A DNA stretch of 20,079 nucleotides from Flavobacteriales bacterium UBA5869 (lineage in GTDB: Bacteria; Bacteroidota; Bacteroidia; Flavobacteriales_D; Crocinitomicaceae), in the NCBI GenBank assembly GCA_002432565.1, contig DJFP01000030.1, positions 6,139 through 26,217 of the forward strand, in the 5' to 3' direction. A program made the translations under genes and the position numbers. Below, one piece after another: positions 1 through 7,801 of this stretch (positions are counted from its first letter, which is position 1; the number at the start of each line of letters is the position of its first letter). A model generated the notes under the pieces. That model made no database searches. It saw nothing but the letters and a program-made list of their open reading frames with translations, and was not told where the DNA came from.

Positions 1-89
1 GGATCAAACAAATTATGCGGTTCGTCGGCCAGCTTCAGACTTGAAATTTCATTTTCAAGATAAGCAGTGTAGTAGGAAAGACCGTTCAT
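1..89 (-). CDS. Polyprenyl synthetase family protein, N-terminal fragment (runs off window)
   Basis: The reading frame is open from an ATG at 89 to the window edge and gives 29 residues beginning [18 protein letters not shown] and ending near EPHNLFD. This spacing of a short amphipathic helix followed by an 'EPxxLxxP' segment is typical of the N-terminus of Bacteroidota trans-isoprenyl diphosphate synthases, just before the usual SLGGKRxRP helix, which lies outside the window. Such enzymes condense isopentenyl diphosphate with allylic diphosphates to make quinone side chains or lipid carriers. The ATG shares its A with the TAA stop of rmlA (TAATG), so the two are probably translationally coupled. 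The family call rests on only 29 residues; no catalytic Asp-rich motif is visible. Confidence 0.7.
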   Translation of the reverse strand, partial: MNGLSYYTAYLENEISSLKLADEPHNLFD

Positions 90-952
90 TATTTTTTCAA
101 TAATTGCAACAAATAACTTCCGTAGCCGCTTTTTACGAGAGGTTGAGCAATTTCCTGCAGCTGGCTTGCAGAAATAAACCCGTTTCGATAGGCAACTTCT
201 TCAATACAGCCGACTTTCAATCCCTGGCGTTCTTCAATGACCTGTACGAATTGTCCGGCCTGCATCAATGAAGGGAAAGTGCCGGTATCCAGCCAGGCGG
301 TTCCGCGGCTCAAAATGGCAACCTTTAATTTTCCGCGTTTCAGGTATTCCGCATTTACGTCCGTAATTTCGTATTCTCCGCGAGCAGATGGTTTCAGGTT
401 CTTTGCAATCTCTATAACATCATTGTCGTAGAAGTACAATCCCGGAACCGCATAATTCGATTTCGGCTCTGCAGGTTTTTCTTCAATGGAAAGCACATTC
501 ATGACCTCATCAAACTCAACCACTCCGTAACGTTCCGGATCGCTCACATGATAAGCATAAACGACACCACCTTTCGGATTTGCATTTTCTTTCAGCAATT
601 CATCCATTCCAACTCCGTAGAAGATATTATCACCGAGTATCAAAGCTACAGAATCATCTCCGATAAAAGATTCTCCGATCACAAATGCCTGGGCCAGTCC
701 GTTTGGTTCTGCCTGCTCAGCATAAGAAAAGGAACAGCCTAGTTTACTTCCGTCACCCAATAATTTTTTGAACTGAGGAAGATCATGCGGAGTAGAAATG
801 ATCAGGATCTCGCGGATTCCCGCAGTCATCAAAATCGATAATGGATAATAGATCATCGGCTTATCGTAAATCGGCATTAACTGTTTGCTGATAGCTAATG
901 TCAACGGATGAAGCCGTGTTCCGGAACCTCCGGCAAGAATGATTCCTTTCAT
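89..952 (-). CDS. rmlA: Glucose-1-phosphate thymidylyltransferase
   Basis: This 287-residue enzyme joins dTTP and glucose-1-phosphate to give dTDP-glucose, the first step towards dTDP-L-rhamnose and other dTDP-sugars for surface polysaccharides; it is cytoplasmic. The N-terminus [18 protein letters not shown] carries the nucleotide-binding GxGTRL(x)P signature, followed by [16 protein letters not shown] and the [11 protein letters not shown] motif near residue 105, as in RmlA/RfbA. The EYEITDVN and GTAWLDTGT motifs in the second half are also family-typical. Length matches the family, about 290 residues. It starts 2 bp after the stop of the upstream exporter gene and overlaps the downstream polyprenyl synthetase by one base. 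The rmlBCD genes are not in the window, so which dTDP-sugar is made cannot be read here. Confidence 0.96.
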   Translation of the reverse strand: MKGIILAGGSGTRLHPLTLAISKQLMPIYDKPMIYYPLSILMTAGIREILIISTPHDLPQFKKLLGDGSKLGCSFSYAEQAEPNGLAQAFVIGESFIGDDSVALILGDNIFYGVGMDELLKENANPKGGVVYAYHVSDPERYGVVEFDEVMNVLSIEEKPAEPKSNYAVPGLYFYDNDVIEIAKNLKPSARGEYEITDVNAEYLKRGKLKVAILSRGTAWLDTGTFPSLMQAGQFVQVIEERQGLKVGCIEEVAYRNGFISASQLQEIAQPLVKSGYGSYLLQLLKK

Positions 953-954
953 GC

Positions 955-3645
955 TTAGTCTTCTTTTGGTTCGTTTGACTGATCTTTAGTTTTTTGCTCA
1001 GAATCGGGTGTATCGGAGTTTGAATCTTCTGTTCCTTCGATTGTCAGTAAATCCCAGCTTACATCAGAATCTTCGTCGTAAATTTCAAATAAAGGTTCTT
1101 CAAACGATTTTGTAGTTAATCTGCGTTCGTAACTTAAAAGCAAACAAGGAAGTAAGATCAGGTTTGTGAAAAGGGCTACGAAATAGGTAATAGCTGATAA
1201 ATAACCCAAGGCCTGAGTTCCTCCGAAATCAGAGAACACGAATACAATGAATCCGAAAAACAGGATTACGGATGTATAAATAATACTCAAACCGGTTTCA
1301 CGAATAGAAATAGCGATGCATTCTTTGAGATCCCATTTTTTTGTTTTCAATTCATGACGGTAATGTGCCAGGAAGTGGATGGTATTATCGACCGTAATAC
1401 CCAAAGCAATCGAGAAGATCAACAGGGTAGAAGGTTTTAACGGAATGCCGAAGATTCCCATGATCCCGGCGGTAATTGCCATTGGAATCAAGTTCGGGAT
1501 CATTGATACAACGACCATTCTGAACGAGTAGAACAAGAGTGACATCAATGCAGCGATCGAAATAACTGCAAAGACGATACTGGATGTTAAATTGCTTACG
1601 AGGTATTTTGTCCCTTCGGATGCTACAACAGATGTTCCGGTCAATGTTATGTCGTAGTATTCCTTATCTATCGCTTCACGAAGTTTTTTCTTGAAGGTCG
1701 GTTTGTTGAAATACTTTCTCACTAATTCAGGATCGGAATCGAAAGCGTACTGCTTTTTATCGTCTCCGTTTGATAGAATAGCTGTGAGGTTGTTATAAAC
1801 CCCGCTCGATAATTCAAAGATAGAATCGATGTATTCTTTTTTACCCTTCTTATAGTTGGAATAATACTTCTCCAGCAAAGGTTTATCCGGGTTCATGATG
1901 CTGTCGATACGATGTTCGATCAGATGGACCTGGTCTTCTACTTCATAAGATCCCAAATCTTTCATGGAAGTTCTTACGCGCAGAATATGATTGGTTGTAT
2001 CTACCAATTCTTTGATCGATAAAGTCGAATTATTGGTTGTCGTAGATAAATTCTTTAAGTAAGCATTCAAACGCAGCTTATCCTTTGTCGCGAAGATCTT
2101 GTATTGTTCCGGATTGTTATTGTAGTAAGCCATGTTGACTACCTTCACAAAATCCACAATGGAAAGACTTTTGGCAAACAGGGTATCCCGGGAAAGCATT
2201 TCCTGAACCTGTTCCACACTCTGCATGGTATTCTTACCGAATAAGCGCCCTTTTTCTTTGTAATCGATCAGTACTTCAAAGGGAACTGCTCCCCCGAAGT
2301 TGGCTTCCATGAATTGGATGTCCTTCAGAATAGGATCTTTTGCCGGAAGGTCTCCGGTAATATTTCCGGTAACTTTCATGAAGAAAATCCCTACACCTGT
2401 TCCAATAGTCAAAAGAATAGTGATGATGTAAACTGTTCGGCGGTTGTGTGTAGTTATTTGGACAAGTTTTTCCAGGAACTTCACAGCGGCTTTGCGGTCA
2501 AGATGTTTTAAGTGGCGGGATTTCGGTTGTTTTGAAAAAGACGCAAAAATCGGGATCAAACACAGGGATACCACGTAACATAACATGATATTTACCGATG
2601 AGATAACTCCGAACTCGAAAAACTTCGTAGAACTTGTAAAGAGAAAGGTCATGAAACCGATTGCGGTGGTTACGTTTGTCAACCACATTGCTGTTCCTGT
2701 TTTACGAATTACCTGGGTCAGTGCTTTGATCTTATTCCCATGCTGTTTGAACTCGTAATGGTATTTATTGAAAAGGTAAATACAGTTCGGTATCCCAATA
2801 ACAATCATCAGTGGAGGAATCAATGCCATCATGATCGAGATGTTGTAATTGAACAAACCTATCGTTCCCATCGCCCAGATTACTGTAACCGCAACCACCA
2901 GGAGACTGATGAGTGTTACACGCACAGAACGAAAGAAGAAGTACATGATCCCGAAGGAAATCAGCATGGAAAGAACAACAAAAAAGTACATTTCACTCAT
3001 TACCCGTTTCCCAATCAATACGCGCATGTGTGGCAAACCGGCGAAATGGATCTCATTGAATTTCTTATCGTAAGATTTTGCCAGTTCTTCAATTTGAATA
3101 ACTACTTTCTGTTTCTCTTTATCAATCAAAAAGTTTTCATCAAGAGTCACCATCATCAAACTAACGTGCGCAGAATCATTGTACATGATACCGCTGTAAA
3201 TCGGGTTTCTGCGAATCTCGCTTTTGATTTGCTCAATGGACTTCTCTTTAAAAGAAACATCGGAGAAGATCGGTTTGATGATAAATTGACTGTTGGCAGT
3301 ATCATTAACCAGGTTAAAGAGCTTAGCTTCAGAGATTACTGAAATCACTCCGTCGATTTGAAGAATGGAATCGCCCAGGTTTTTCCACAAAAGAAATTTT
3401 TCTTTGCTGTACAGATCTTTATCTTTGATCGCAATAATCAGCGCAGATCCATCTTCCCCGAACATTTTCTTGAAATTCAGGTACGTCACCTGTGTTGGAC
3501 TATCTTTCGGAAGCATGTTACCATACTTGTTATCGATCTTCAAACCAGTAAGTGCATAGTAACCGAAAAGCACGGTCAGTAATGCCATGGTAGCAAGGAT
3601 AATAAAACGGTTTCTCAGAATGATATTGGCTATTCTATTCCACAT
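955..3645 (-). CDS. RND/MMPL-superfamily exporter (patched/SSD-like permease)
   Basis: This 896-residue inner-membrane protein has the RND duplication: TM1 (about 13-33), a large periplasmic loop to about 215, a TM bundle (about 218-370), TM7 (about 404-424), a second loop to about 680, and a last TM bundle. The second half contains [18 protein letters not shown], whose Asp is the conserved proton-relay position of MMPL/patched-type transporters. The matching place in the first half reads [17 protein letters not shown], with Pro where Asp would be. The C-terminal tail of about 55 residues is very acidic and probably cytoplasmic. Proteins of this group move lipids or hydrophobic compounds; the substrate here is unknown. 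It lies 2 bp upstream of rmlA and is probably in one transcript with it, which suggests an envelope role by context only. The ATG at 3645 is preceded by a weak AAAGAG-like sequence. Confidence 0.85.
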   Translation of the reverse strand: MWNRIANIILRNRFIILATMALLTVLFGYYALTGLKIDNKYGNMLPKDSPTQVTYLNFKKMFGEDGSALIIAIKDKDLYSKEKFLLWKNLGDSILQIDGVISVISEAKLFNLVNDTANSQFIIKPIFSDVSFKEKSIEQIKSEIRRNPIYSGIMYNDSAHVSLMMVTLDENFLIDKEKQKVVIQIEELAKSYDKKFNEIHFAGLPHMRVLIGKRVMSEMYFFVVLSMLISFGIMYFFFRSVRVTLISLLVVAVTVIWAMGTIGLFNYNISIMMALIPPLMIVIGIPNCIYLFNKYHYEFKQHGNKIKALTQVIRKTGTAMWLTNVTTAIGFMTFLFTSSTKFFEFGVISSVNIMLCYVVSLCLIPIFASFSKQPKSRHLKHLDRKAAVKFLEKLVQITTHNRRTVYIITILLTIGTGVGIFFMKVTGNITGDLPAKDPILKDIQFMEANFGGAVPFEVLIDYKEKGRLFGKNTMQSVEQVQEMLSRDTLFAKSLSIVDFVKVVNMAYYNNNPEQYKIFATKDKLRLNAYLKNLSTTTNNSTLSIKELVDTTNHILRVRTSMKDLGSYEVEDQVHLIEHRIDSIMNPDKPLLEKYYSNYKKGKKEYIDSIFELSSGVYNNLTAILSNGDDKKQYAFDSDPELVRKYFNKPTFKKKLREAIDKEYYDITLTGTSVVASEGTKYLVSNLTSSIVFAVISIAALMSLLFYSFRMVVVSMIPNLIPMAITAGIMGIFGIPLKPSTLLIFSIALGITVDNTIHFLAHYRHELKTKKWDLKECIAISIRETGLSIIYTSVILFFGFIVFVFSDFGGTQALGYLSAITYFVALFTNLILLPCLLLSYERRLTTKSFEEPLFEIYDEDSDVSWDLLTIEGTEDSNSDTPDSEQKTKDQSNEPKED

Positions 3646-3740
3646 ATCTCTTTAGTTTTTTTTAGCAGACCGGATCTTAACTAACGAGTCTGTTTTGTTG
3701 TTACTTTTTGGTGGTAGAGCTGATTTGTTTCAGGTAATTC

Positions 3741-5771
3741 TTACTTCAAATAAGTGTTTAACCAGTCAAAAAATTCCCTGTTCCACAAAATGCTGTTCTG
3801 TGGTTTGGTTACCCAATGCCCTTCATCAGGAAAATAAAGGAACTTACTCGGGATCCCTTTCAGCTGAAGTACCTGAAATGCTTGCATTCCTTCTGATTCC
3901 GGGACACGGAAGTCTTTTCCACCGTGGATAACAAGCATGGGTGTATTCCATTTATCCACCAGTTTGTGAGGACTGTTTTTTGCATACAATTCTTTGTTTT
4001 CCGGCAGCCAGTATGGTCCGCCTATATCCCAGTTAGCAAAGAATAATTCTTCAGTGGTTCCGTACCAGCTTTCCAGGTTGAATAATCCGCAGTGGGAGAT
4101 AAATGCCTTGAAACGGTTTTCATGGATTCCTGCCAGGTAGTATACGGAGTATCCTCCGTAACTTGCTCCGACTGCCCCTAGTTTGTCTTTGTTGATGGCA
4201 GGTATCTGGGCCACACAGCTGTCGGTTGCTGTCAGGTAATCACGCATAGCTTGTCCGCCCCAGTCTTTCGAAATAGCATCGTTCCATTCCTGCCCGAATC
4301 CGGGTAAACCTCTCCTGTTCGGTGCGATAATGATGTATCCCTGGGAAGCCATCAGGCGGAAATTCCAGCGGTAAGAGAAAAATTGGGAAACGGGACTTTG
4401 CGGTCCCCCCTGGCAATAAAGCAATGCAGGATATTTCTTAGCCGGATCGTAATTCGGTGGGTAGATGACCCAGGTTAGCATTTTTTTACCATCTGTGGTT
4501 GTGATCCATTTTTCCTGAACGGTTGGTTCTGCAATTCCATTCAACTCTTCTTTGTTGGCATGGGTTAATTGTTCCATTAAGTTTGTTTTCGGAGTGAATA
4601 TCCAAACATCCGTCGGATGGATCATGTCCTGCTTTTCAAGCAGAATGCGGTCTTTCATCACACTGAAGCTCACATAATCGCAGCGGTCAAAAGTCAATTG
4701 CTGGATTTTTCCTGTTTTTATATCAATGGAATATAATTGCTTGGTAGCTTTTGTTGTTGCAGTAAAGTAAATGATTTCTTTGGAAGGATGCCATGCAAAT
4801 TCATTCACACTTAAATCGATGCTTGCCGTCAAATCTTTCTCTTGTCTGCTTTCCAGATCCATGATCCGGATACGGTTCTTGTCTGCTTCGAACCCGTCTT
4901 TTTCCATACTCAGCCAGGCAAGGGTTTTTCCGGTAAAGTTGACAGCAGGATTGGTATCGTAACCTTTGTGGGCAGAAGATAAAATTGTGGTGATCTTGTC
5001 TGAAGTACGGTATGCGTAGATTTCGGAATTTGTAGATTGAGCAAAAGTCTTTCCGGCCATTTTTTTGGTCGAGTAGAAGATGGTTTGTCCGTCCTTACTG
5101 AAGCAAACGCTTTCAATTCCACCGAAAGGACCGGTCACTGAAGGGTAATTTTCAGCCTCCATCACATCTGCTTTTTTGGTAAATTTTCCTTCGGCGGAAG
5201 CTTCATACCAGTATAAATGAGGTGCTTCGGCAGAAGACCACTGGTTCCAATGGCGGTACATCAGGTCTGTTTCCAGTCTTCCGGAAGTTTGCGGAAGGTC
5301 CGGGTATTTGTCTTTGATGGTTTGTTTGATCTTTAAGGGCTCTAATGTGGCAAATCGCTTTCCGTCGGGACTTAAAGCAATACCTTCAACTTGTGTTGTT
5401 CCGAAATTGTGAAGTACTTTGATTGCTTTCGTGGAGGGGTTCAGGCTTTTCAATTCAATATCGGAACCTGCAGCCTGAAGGAATACCAACTGGTTTTCAG
5501 TACTCCAGACAAAATTCCAGGCCCCGTCAAGATCTAAAGTACTTGTTTTACCGGTTTTTAACTCGACTAAGAAAGTACTCGTTTTTCCTTTGTTGATGGT
5601 ATAATCTGTTTTGGTACTTTGATAGAGCATCCATTCTTCGTTGGATGAACCGATTGTTCCTGAAATTCGATTGAGAGACCACAATTTTTCAGGAGTAAAT
5701 TCTTGCGCTTTTGCCTGAAATTGTACAAGAGCGCCCGCAATCAGCGCCAGGAAAATAGAATTTTTACCCAT
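3741..5771 (-). CDS. Exported S9-family serine peptidase (prolyl oligopeptidase / dipeptidyl aminopeptidase type)
   Basis: From the ATG at 5771 this is a 676-residue protein with a signal peptide (MGKNSIFLALIAGALV..., probable cleavage after AKA before QEF). Residues of roughly 30-420 form a beta-propeller-like region with TolB/WD-type blades (for example LSPDGKRFATLE and FAWHPSKEIIYFT). The C-terminal alpha/beta-hydrolase domain carries the nucleophile in GASYGGY (Ser about 537), Asp in GGKDFRVP (about 620) and His in PDEGHW (about 652), so the triad is complete. It probably removes dipeptides or cleaves oligopeptides in the periplasm. An upstream TTG at 5813 would extend the frame but would place a charged stretch before the signal peptide, so I prefer the ATG. 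Spacing of 95 bp to the downstream exporter gene leaves it open whether they are cotranscribed. Confidence 0.92.
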   Translation of the reverse strand: MGKNSIFLALIAGALVQFQAKAQEFTPEKLWSLNRISGTIGSSNEEWMLYQSTKTDYTINKGKTSTFLVELKTGKTSTLDLDGAWNFVWSTENQLVFLQAAGSDIELKSLNPSTKAIKVLHNFGTTQVEGIALSPDGKRFATLEPLKIKQTIKDKYPDLPQTSGRLETDLMYRHWNQWSSAEAPHLYWYEASAEGKFTKKADVMEAENYPSVTGPFGGIESVCFSKDGQTIFYSTKKMAGKTFAQSTNSEIYAYRTSDKITTILSSAHKGYDTNPAVNFTGKTLAWLSMEKDGFEADKNRIRIMDLESRQEKDLTASIDLSVNEFAWHPSKEIIYFTATTKATKQLYSIDIKTGKIQQLTFDRCDYVSFSVMKDRILLEKQDMIHPTDVWIFTPKTNLMEQLTHANKEELNGIAEPTVQEKWITTTDGKKMLTWVIYPPNYDPAKKYPALLYCQGGPQSPVSQFFSYRWNFRLMASQGYIIIAPNRRGLPGFGQEWNDAISKDWGGQAMRDYLTATDSCVAQIPAINKDKLGAVGASYGGYSVYYLAGIHENRFKAFISHCGLFNLESWYGTTEELFFANWDIGGPYWLPENKELYAKNSPHKLVDKWNTPMLVIHGGKDFRVPESEGMQAFQVLQLKGIPSKFLYFPDEGHWVTKPQNSILWNREFFDWLNTYLK

Positions 5772-5791
5772 TAGCTTTTTTTCAAGTTGCT

Positions 5792-5799
5792 CAAAAATA
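5792..5799 (-). promoter_or_regulatory. Possible -7 element upstream of the S9 peptidase gene
   Basis: On the minus strand the sequence reads TATTTTTG, matching the Bacteroidota TAnnTTTG box, 20 bp upstream of the ATG at 5771. No TTG is found 17-23 bp further upstream, so only half of the expected promoter is present. Confidence 0.35.
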
Positions 5800-5850
5800 C
5801 CTAAAAAAGTCAATTTGGGGACTATAAAAGTGCAGGAAATACGGGTTTAA

Positions 5851-6057
5851 CTAGGATTTAACCTTTGCTTTCTTCCGGCTGTAACTGTTTCGTATGTAGA
5901 CATAGCTAAACACAAAGAGTGTAACAATTCCGGTAAAAATTAATGTGTTGGAAAGAATGTCAGGCACTGAATAAGAACGCGAACTGGAATAGAAAAGCGA
6001 ATTAATGGCTGCCAATGAAATGATGAGTGTTCTCTGAAACCGTTTTATTCGAATCAT
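5851..6057 (-). CDS. Small membrane protein, unknown function
   Basis: From the ATG at 6057 this encodes 68 residues, starting MIRIKRFQRTLIISL. Two hydrophobic stretches (about residues 10-24 and 35-55, the latter SNTLIFTGIVTLFVFSYVYI) suggest two membrane segments, with a basic C-terminal tail SRKKAKVKS that would be cytoplasmic. It is not recognised. A TTG two codons upstream is the only alternative start. It lies 79 bp upstream of the S9 peptidase gene on the same strand and divergent from the Cys-motif gene pair. The hydrophobic pattern and absence of a competing gene make coding likely, but the size leaves doubt. Confidence 0.55.
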   Translation of the reverse strand: MIRIKRFQRTLIISLAAINSLFYSSSRSYSVPDILSNTLIFTGIVTLFVFSYVYIRNSYSRKKAKVKS

Positions 6058-6303
6058 AGACAAACTGTTTTGAACTAATTTAATTAAAAAATGATTTGAT
6101 AATCAGATAAGTTAATAAATAAACAAAATAGATCTGAACTTTTGGAGTTATACACTGTATTGTCAAAAAATCACATGTTATGAAATCGAAATCAATCCGA
6201 TATACTATTCCGGAACCGGGAAAAATGTGAGTGTCCGGGAAAATAAAGAGTGGTCCGTTTGAACTATTTTTCGACCGGGTTGTAAGCTACTAAAAACGAA
6301 GCC
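6058..6303. other. AT-rich divergent intergenic region with repeated CCGGGAAAA
   Basis: This 246-bp spacer lies between the small membrane protein gene and the first Cys-motif gene. It holds an 8-bp palindrome TTCCGGAA at 6208-6215 and two copies of CCGGGAAAA at 6216-6224 and 6235-6243, start to start 19 bp apart, or about two helical turns. A further CCGGG occurs at 6275-6279. No full TTG/TAnnTTTG promoter was found. The repeated element could be an operator for the downstream pair; this is inference from spacing alone. Confidence 0.35.
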
Positions 6304-7002
6304 ATGAGACCGAAGAAAATAAACTATAGAATCGAAGAGCCTTGTCATGCAGACTGGGACCAGATGAAGCCCGAAGCACAAGGTCGTTTTTGTTCTTCTT
6401 GCAGCAAAACAGTGGTCGATTTCAGTACAATGTCTGATTTCTCCATTGTGAATTACCTGGAGAATAATAAGCACCAATCTGTTTGCGGTCGTTTTGGGGA
6501 AGAGCAATTGACTAAAACATACCTGTTTGTGAAACCTCATCAATCGGTATTTTCTTTTGATCTGAAAGCAGTTGCTTTGGGATTGGCTCTGAGTACATTT
6601 TCTGCCCTTCCTTCTCATGCACAAACTTCCACACCCATTGAACATCATGACTCCATCAATGATCCGCGGGTACTGATCCAGGGTGCAGTTGCGATTTCAT
6701 ACGATCACAGCAACGAAAAATTTGTAAATGGAAAAGTGAAGTTGAACGGGAAAAAAGTAAGTGAAATCAAAGTTACTTTGATGGATGGAAATGCCGTTGC
6801 ATTATCCACCATCGAGATTCCTAAAAATGGAGTGTTTAAAATTCCTTTGGATTGGGCTAAGAATCCGGCTTCTATCCGCATTAGTGCCTCCGGGTATCAA
6901 ACTGAGACGGTTTATTTCAGTAATCACCAGTCTTTGGGGAATTTGACTGTTACTTTGTACGAACGCCCTATGAAAATGGGGAAAGTTGTTTCTGATAGAT
7001 AA
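6304..7002 (+). CDS. Cys-motif N-terminal domain protein with beta-rich C-terminal domain (paralogue 1)
   Basis: This 232-residue protein has three parts. Residues 1-75 form a compact domain with C14-H15, C30-x2-C33 and C61 (EPCHADWDQMKPEAQGRFC, then CSKTVVDFSTMSD, then VCGRF), a pattern that suggests metal binding and that I know as a recurrent but unnamed N-terminal domain in Bacteroidota. Residues 86-106 (FDLKAVALGLALSTFSALPS then HAQ) look like a signal peptide hydrophobic core with a cleavage-like end, but in mid-protein, so the Cys domain is probably cytoplasmic and the rest periplasmic. Residues 120-225 are beta-rich, resembling a carboxypeptidase-regulatory or Ig-like domain (VNGKVKLNGKKVSEIKVTL). 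Function is unknown. The next gene is a tandem duplicate 15 bp downstream. Confidence 0.85.
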   Translation: MRPKKINYRIEEPCHADWDQMKPEAQGRFCSSCSKTVVDFSTMSDFSIVNYLENNKHQSVCGRFGEEQLTKTYLFVKPHQSVFSFDLKAVALGLALSTFSALPSHAQTSTPIEHHDSINDPRVLIQGAVAISYDHSNEKFVNGKVKLNGKKVSEIKVTLMDGNAVALSTIEIPKNGVFKIPLDWAKNPASIRISASGYQTETVYFSNHQSLGNLTVTLYERPMKMGKVVSDR

Positions 7003-7017
7003 TCAAAGCTGTTAGCC

Positions 7018-7716
7018 ATGAAGATGAAATCCGTTAAATACAGTATTGAAGATCCTTGTCATGAGAACTGGGACCAAATGAAACCGGAAGCAAAAGGCCG
7101 TTTTTGTGAGGCTTGCAGCAAGACCGTGGTCGATTTTAGTTCCATGTCGGATTTTTCCATTGTCAGTTACCTGGAAGCTAAAAAGAATGAAGCTGTTTGT
7201 GGCAGATTTCACCCGGACCAAATGAATAAAACGTATTTGCTTGCGAAACCTCATCATGGATTTTCATTTGATCTGAAAGCAGTTGCATTAGGTTTGACCT
7301 TAAGTACTTTTTCCGCTATTCATACGGATGCTCAGGTAACGCCAGTCGATACCACAAAGGTGATTTACCAGGAGCCCCTGGACGGACTGGTGAGTTTCAC
7401 TGAATACTACGACCATTCGGATGAGAAATTTGTGAGCGGTGCTATTTTGGTGAATGGAAAGGGCTATGGAGCTGTAACTGTACAATTAATGGATGAAAAT
7501 GGAAAAGAAATTGCGAAAGTAATACCTTCTGAAAATGGAAAATTTATGATTCCCCTGGATTGGATAAAGAAACCTGCATCTCTTTATATCAGTGGTAGGG
7601 GATTGATTTCATCGACGATTTTGTTTCACGAAGAAAAGTCGATCCGTGACCTGAAGATTACGCTTTATCAAAAAGAAGTCATGCTGAAAGGCGATGTCAA
7701 GTCGGATTACAAATAA
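7018..7716 (+). CDS. Cys-motif N-terminal domain protein with beta-rich C-terminal domain (paralogue 2)
   Basis: This is also 232 residues long and collinear with its upstream neighbour. The N-terminal domain keeps every Cys at the same position (C14-H15, C30, C33, C61) and many blocks are identical, such as KTVVDFS and DFSIV. The segment FSFDLKAVALGL is identical to paralogue 1 and again ends in a signal-peptide-like stretch (IHTDAQ). The C-terminal domain has drifted far more but keeps the KFVSGAILVNGKGYGAVTVQ and IPLDWIKKPASLYIS blocks. The pattern of a constrained N-terminal half and a divergent C-terminal half suggests that the cytoplasmic part has a shared partner and the exported part a varied one. 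The start is ATG at 7018, with an in-frame ATG two codons later. Transcription ends at the hairpin at 7745-7775. Confidence 0.85.
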   Translation: MKMKSVKYSIEDPCHENWDQMKPEAKGRFCEACSKTVVDFSSMSDFSIVSYLEAKKNEAVCGRFHPDQMNKTYLLAKPHHGFSFDLKAVALGLTLSTFSAIHTDAQVTPVDTTKVIYQEPLDGLVSFTEYYDHSDEKFVSGAILVNGKGYGAVTVQLMDENGKEIAKVIPSENGKFMIPLDWIKKPASLYISGRGLISSTILFHEEKSIRDLKITLYQKEVMLKGDVKSDYK

Positions 7717-7744
7717 GTTCTACCAACAACCTCAAATATGAAAA

Positions 7745-7775
7745 AGGGGCGTCTCGGTTTAACCGAGACGCCCCT
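7745..7775. terminator. Strong hairpin terminator between convergent genes
   Basis: A perfect inverted repeat has 15-base arms (AGGGGCGTCTCGGTT and its complement) separated by one base, so in practice about 14 bp of GC-rich stem with a 3-base loop. On the minus strand it is followed at once by TTTTT, an ideal intrinsic terminator for the glmS transcript. On the plus strand the following sequence is only moderately T-rich (TTATCTTAATTTTT), so it probably also stops the Cys-motif gene pair, less efficiently. Confidence 0.95.
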
Positions 7776-7801
7776 GCTTGTCTTATCTTAATTTTTACTA
7801 C

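Noticed and set aside
2740..3342. Plus-strand open frame of 200 codons
   Set aside because: It lies wholly inside the exporter gene on the opposite strand, has a low-complexity His/Arg/Asn-rich product and no family pattern.
5772..5813. Extended TTG start for the S9 peptidase
   Set aside because: It would put 14 charged residues before a normal signal peptide and covers the likely -7 box.
6205..6648. Minus-strand open frame of 147 codons overlapping the first Cys-motif gene
   Set aside because: It is antisense to a conserved domain; a similar minus-strand frame appears opposite the duplicate gene, as expected from mirrored codon use.
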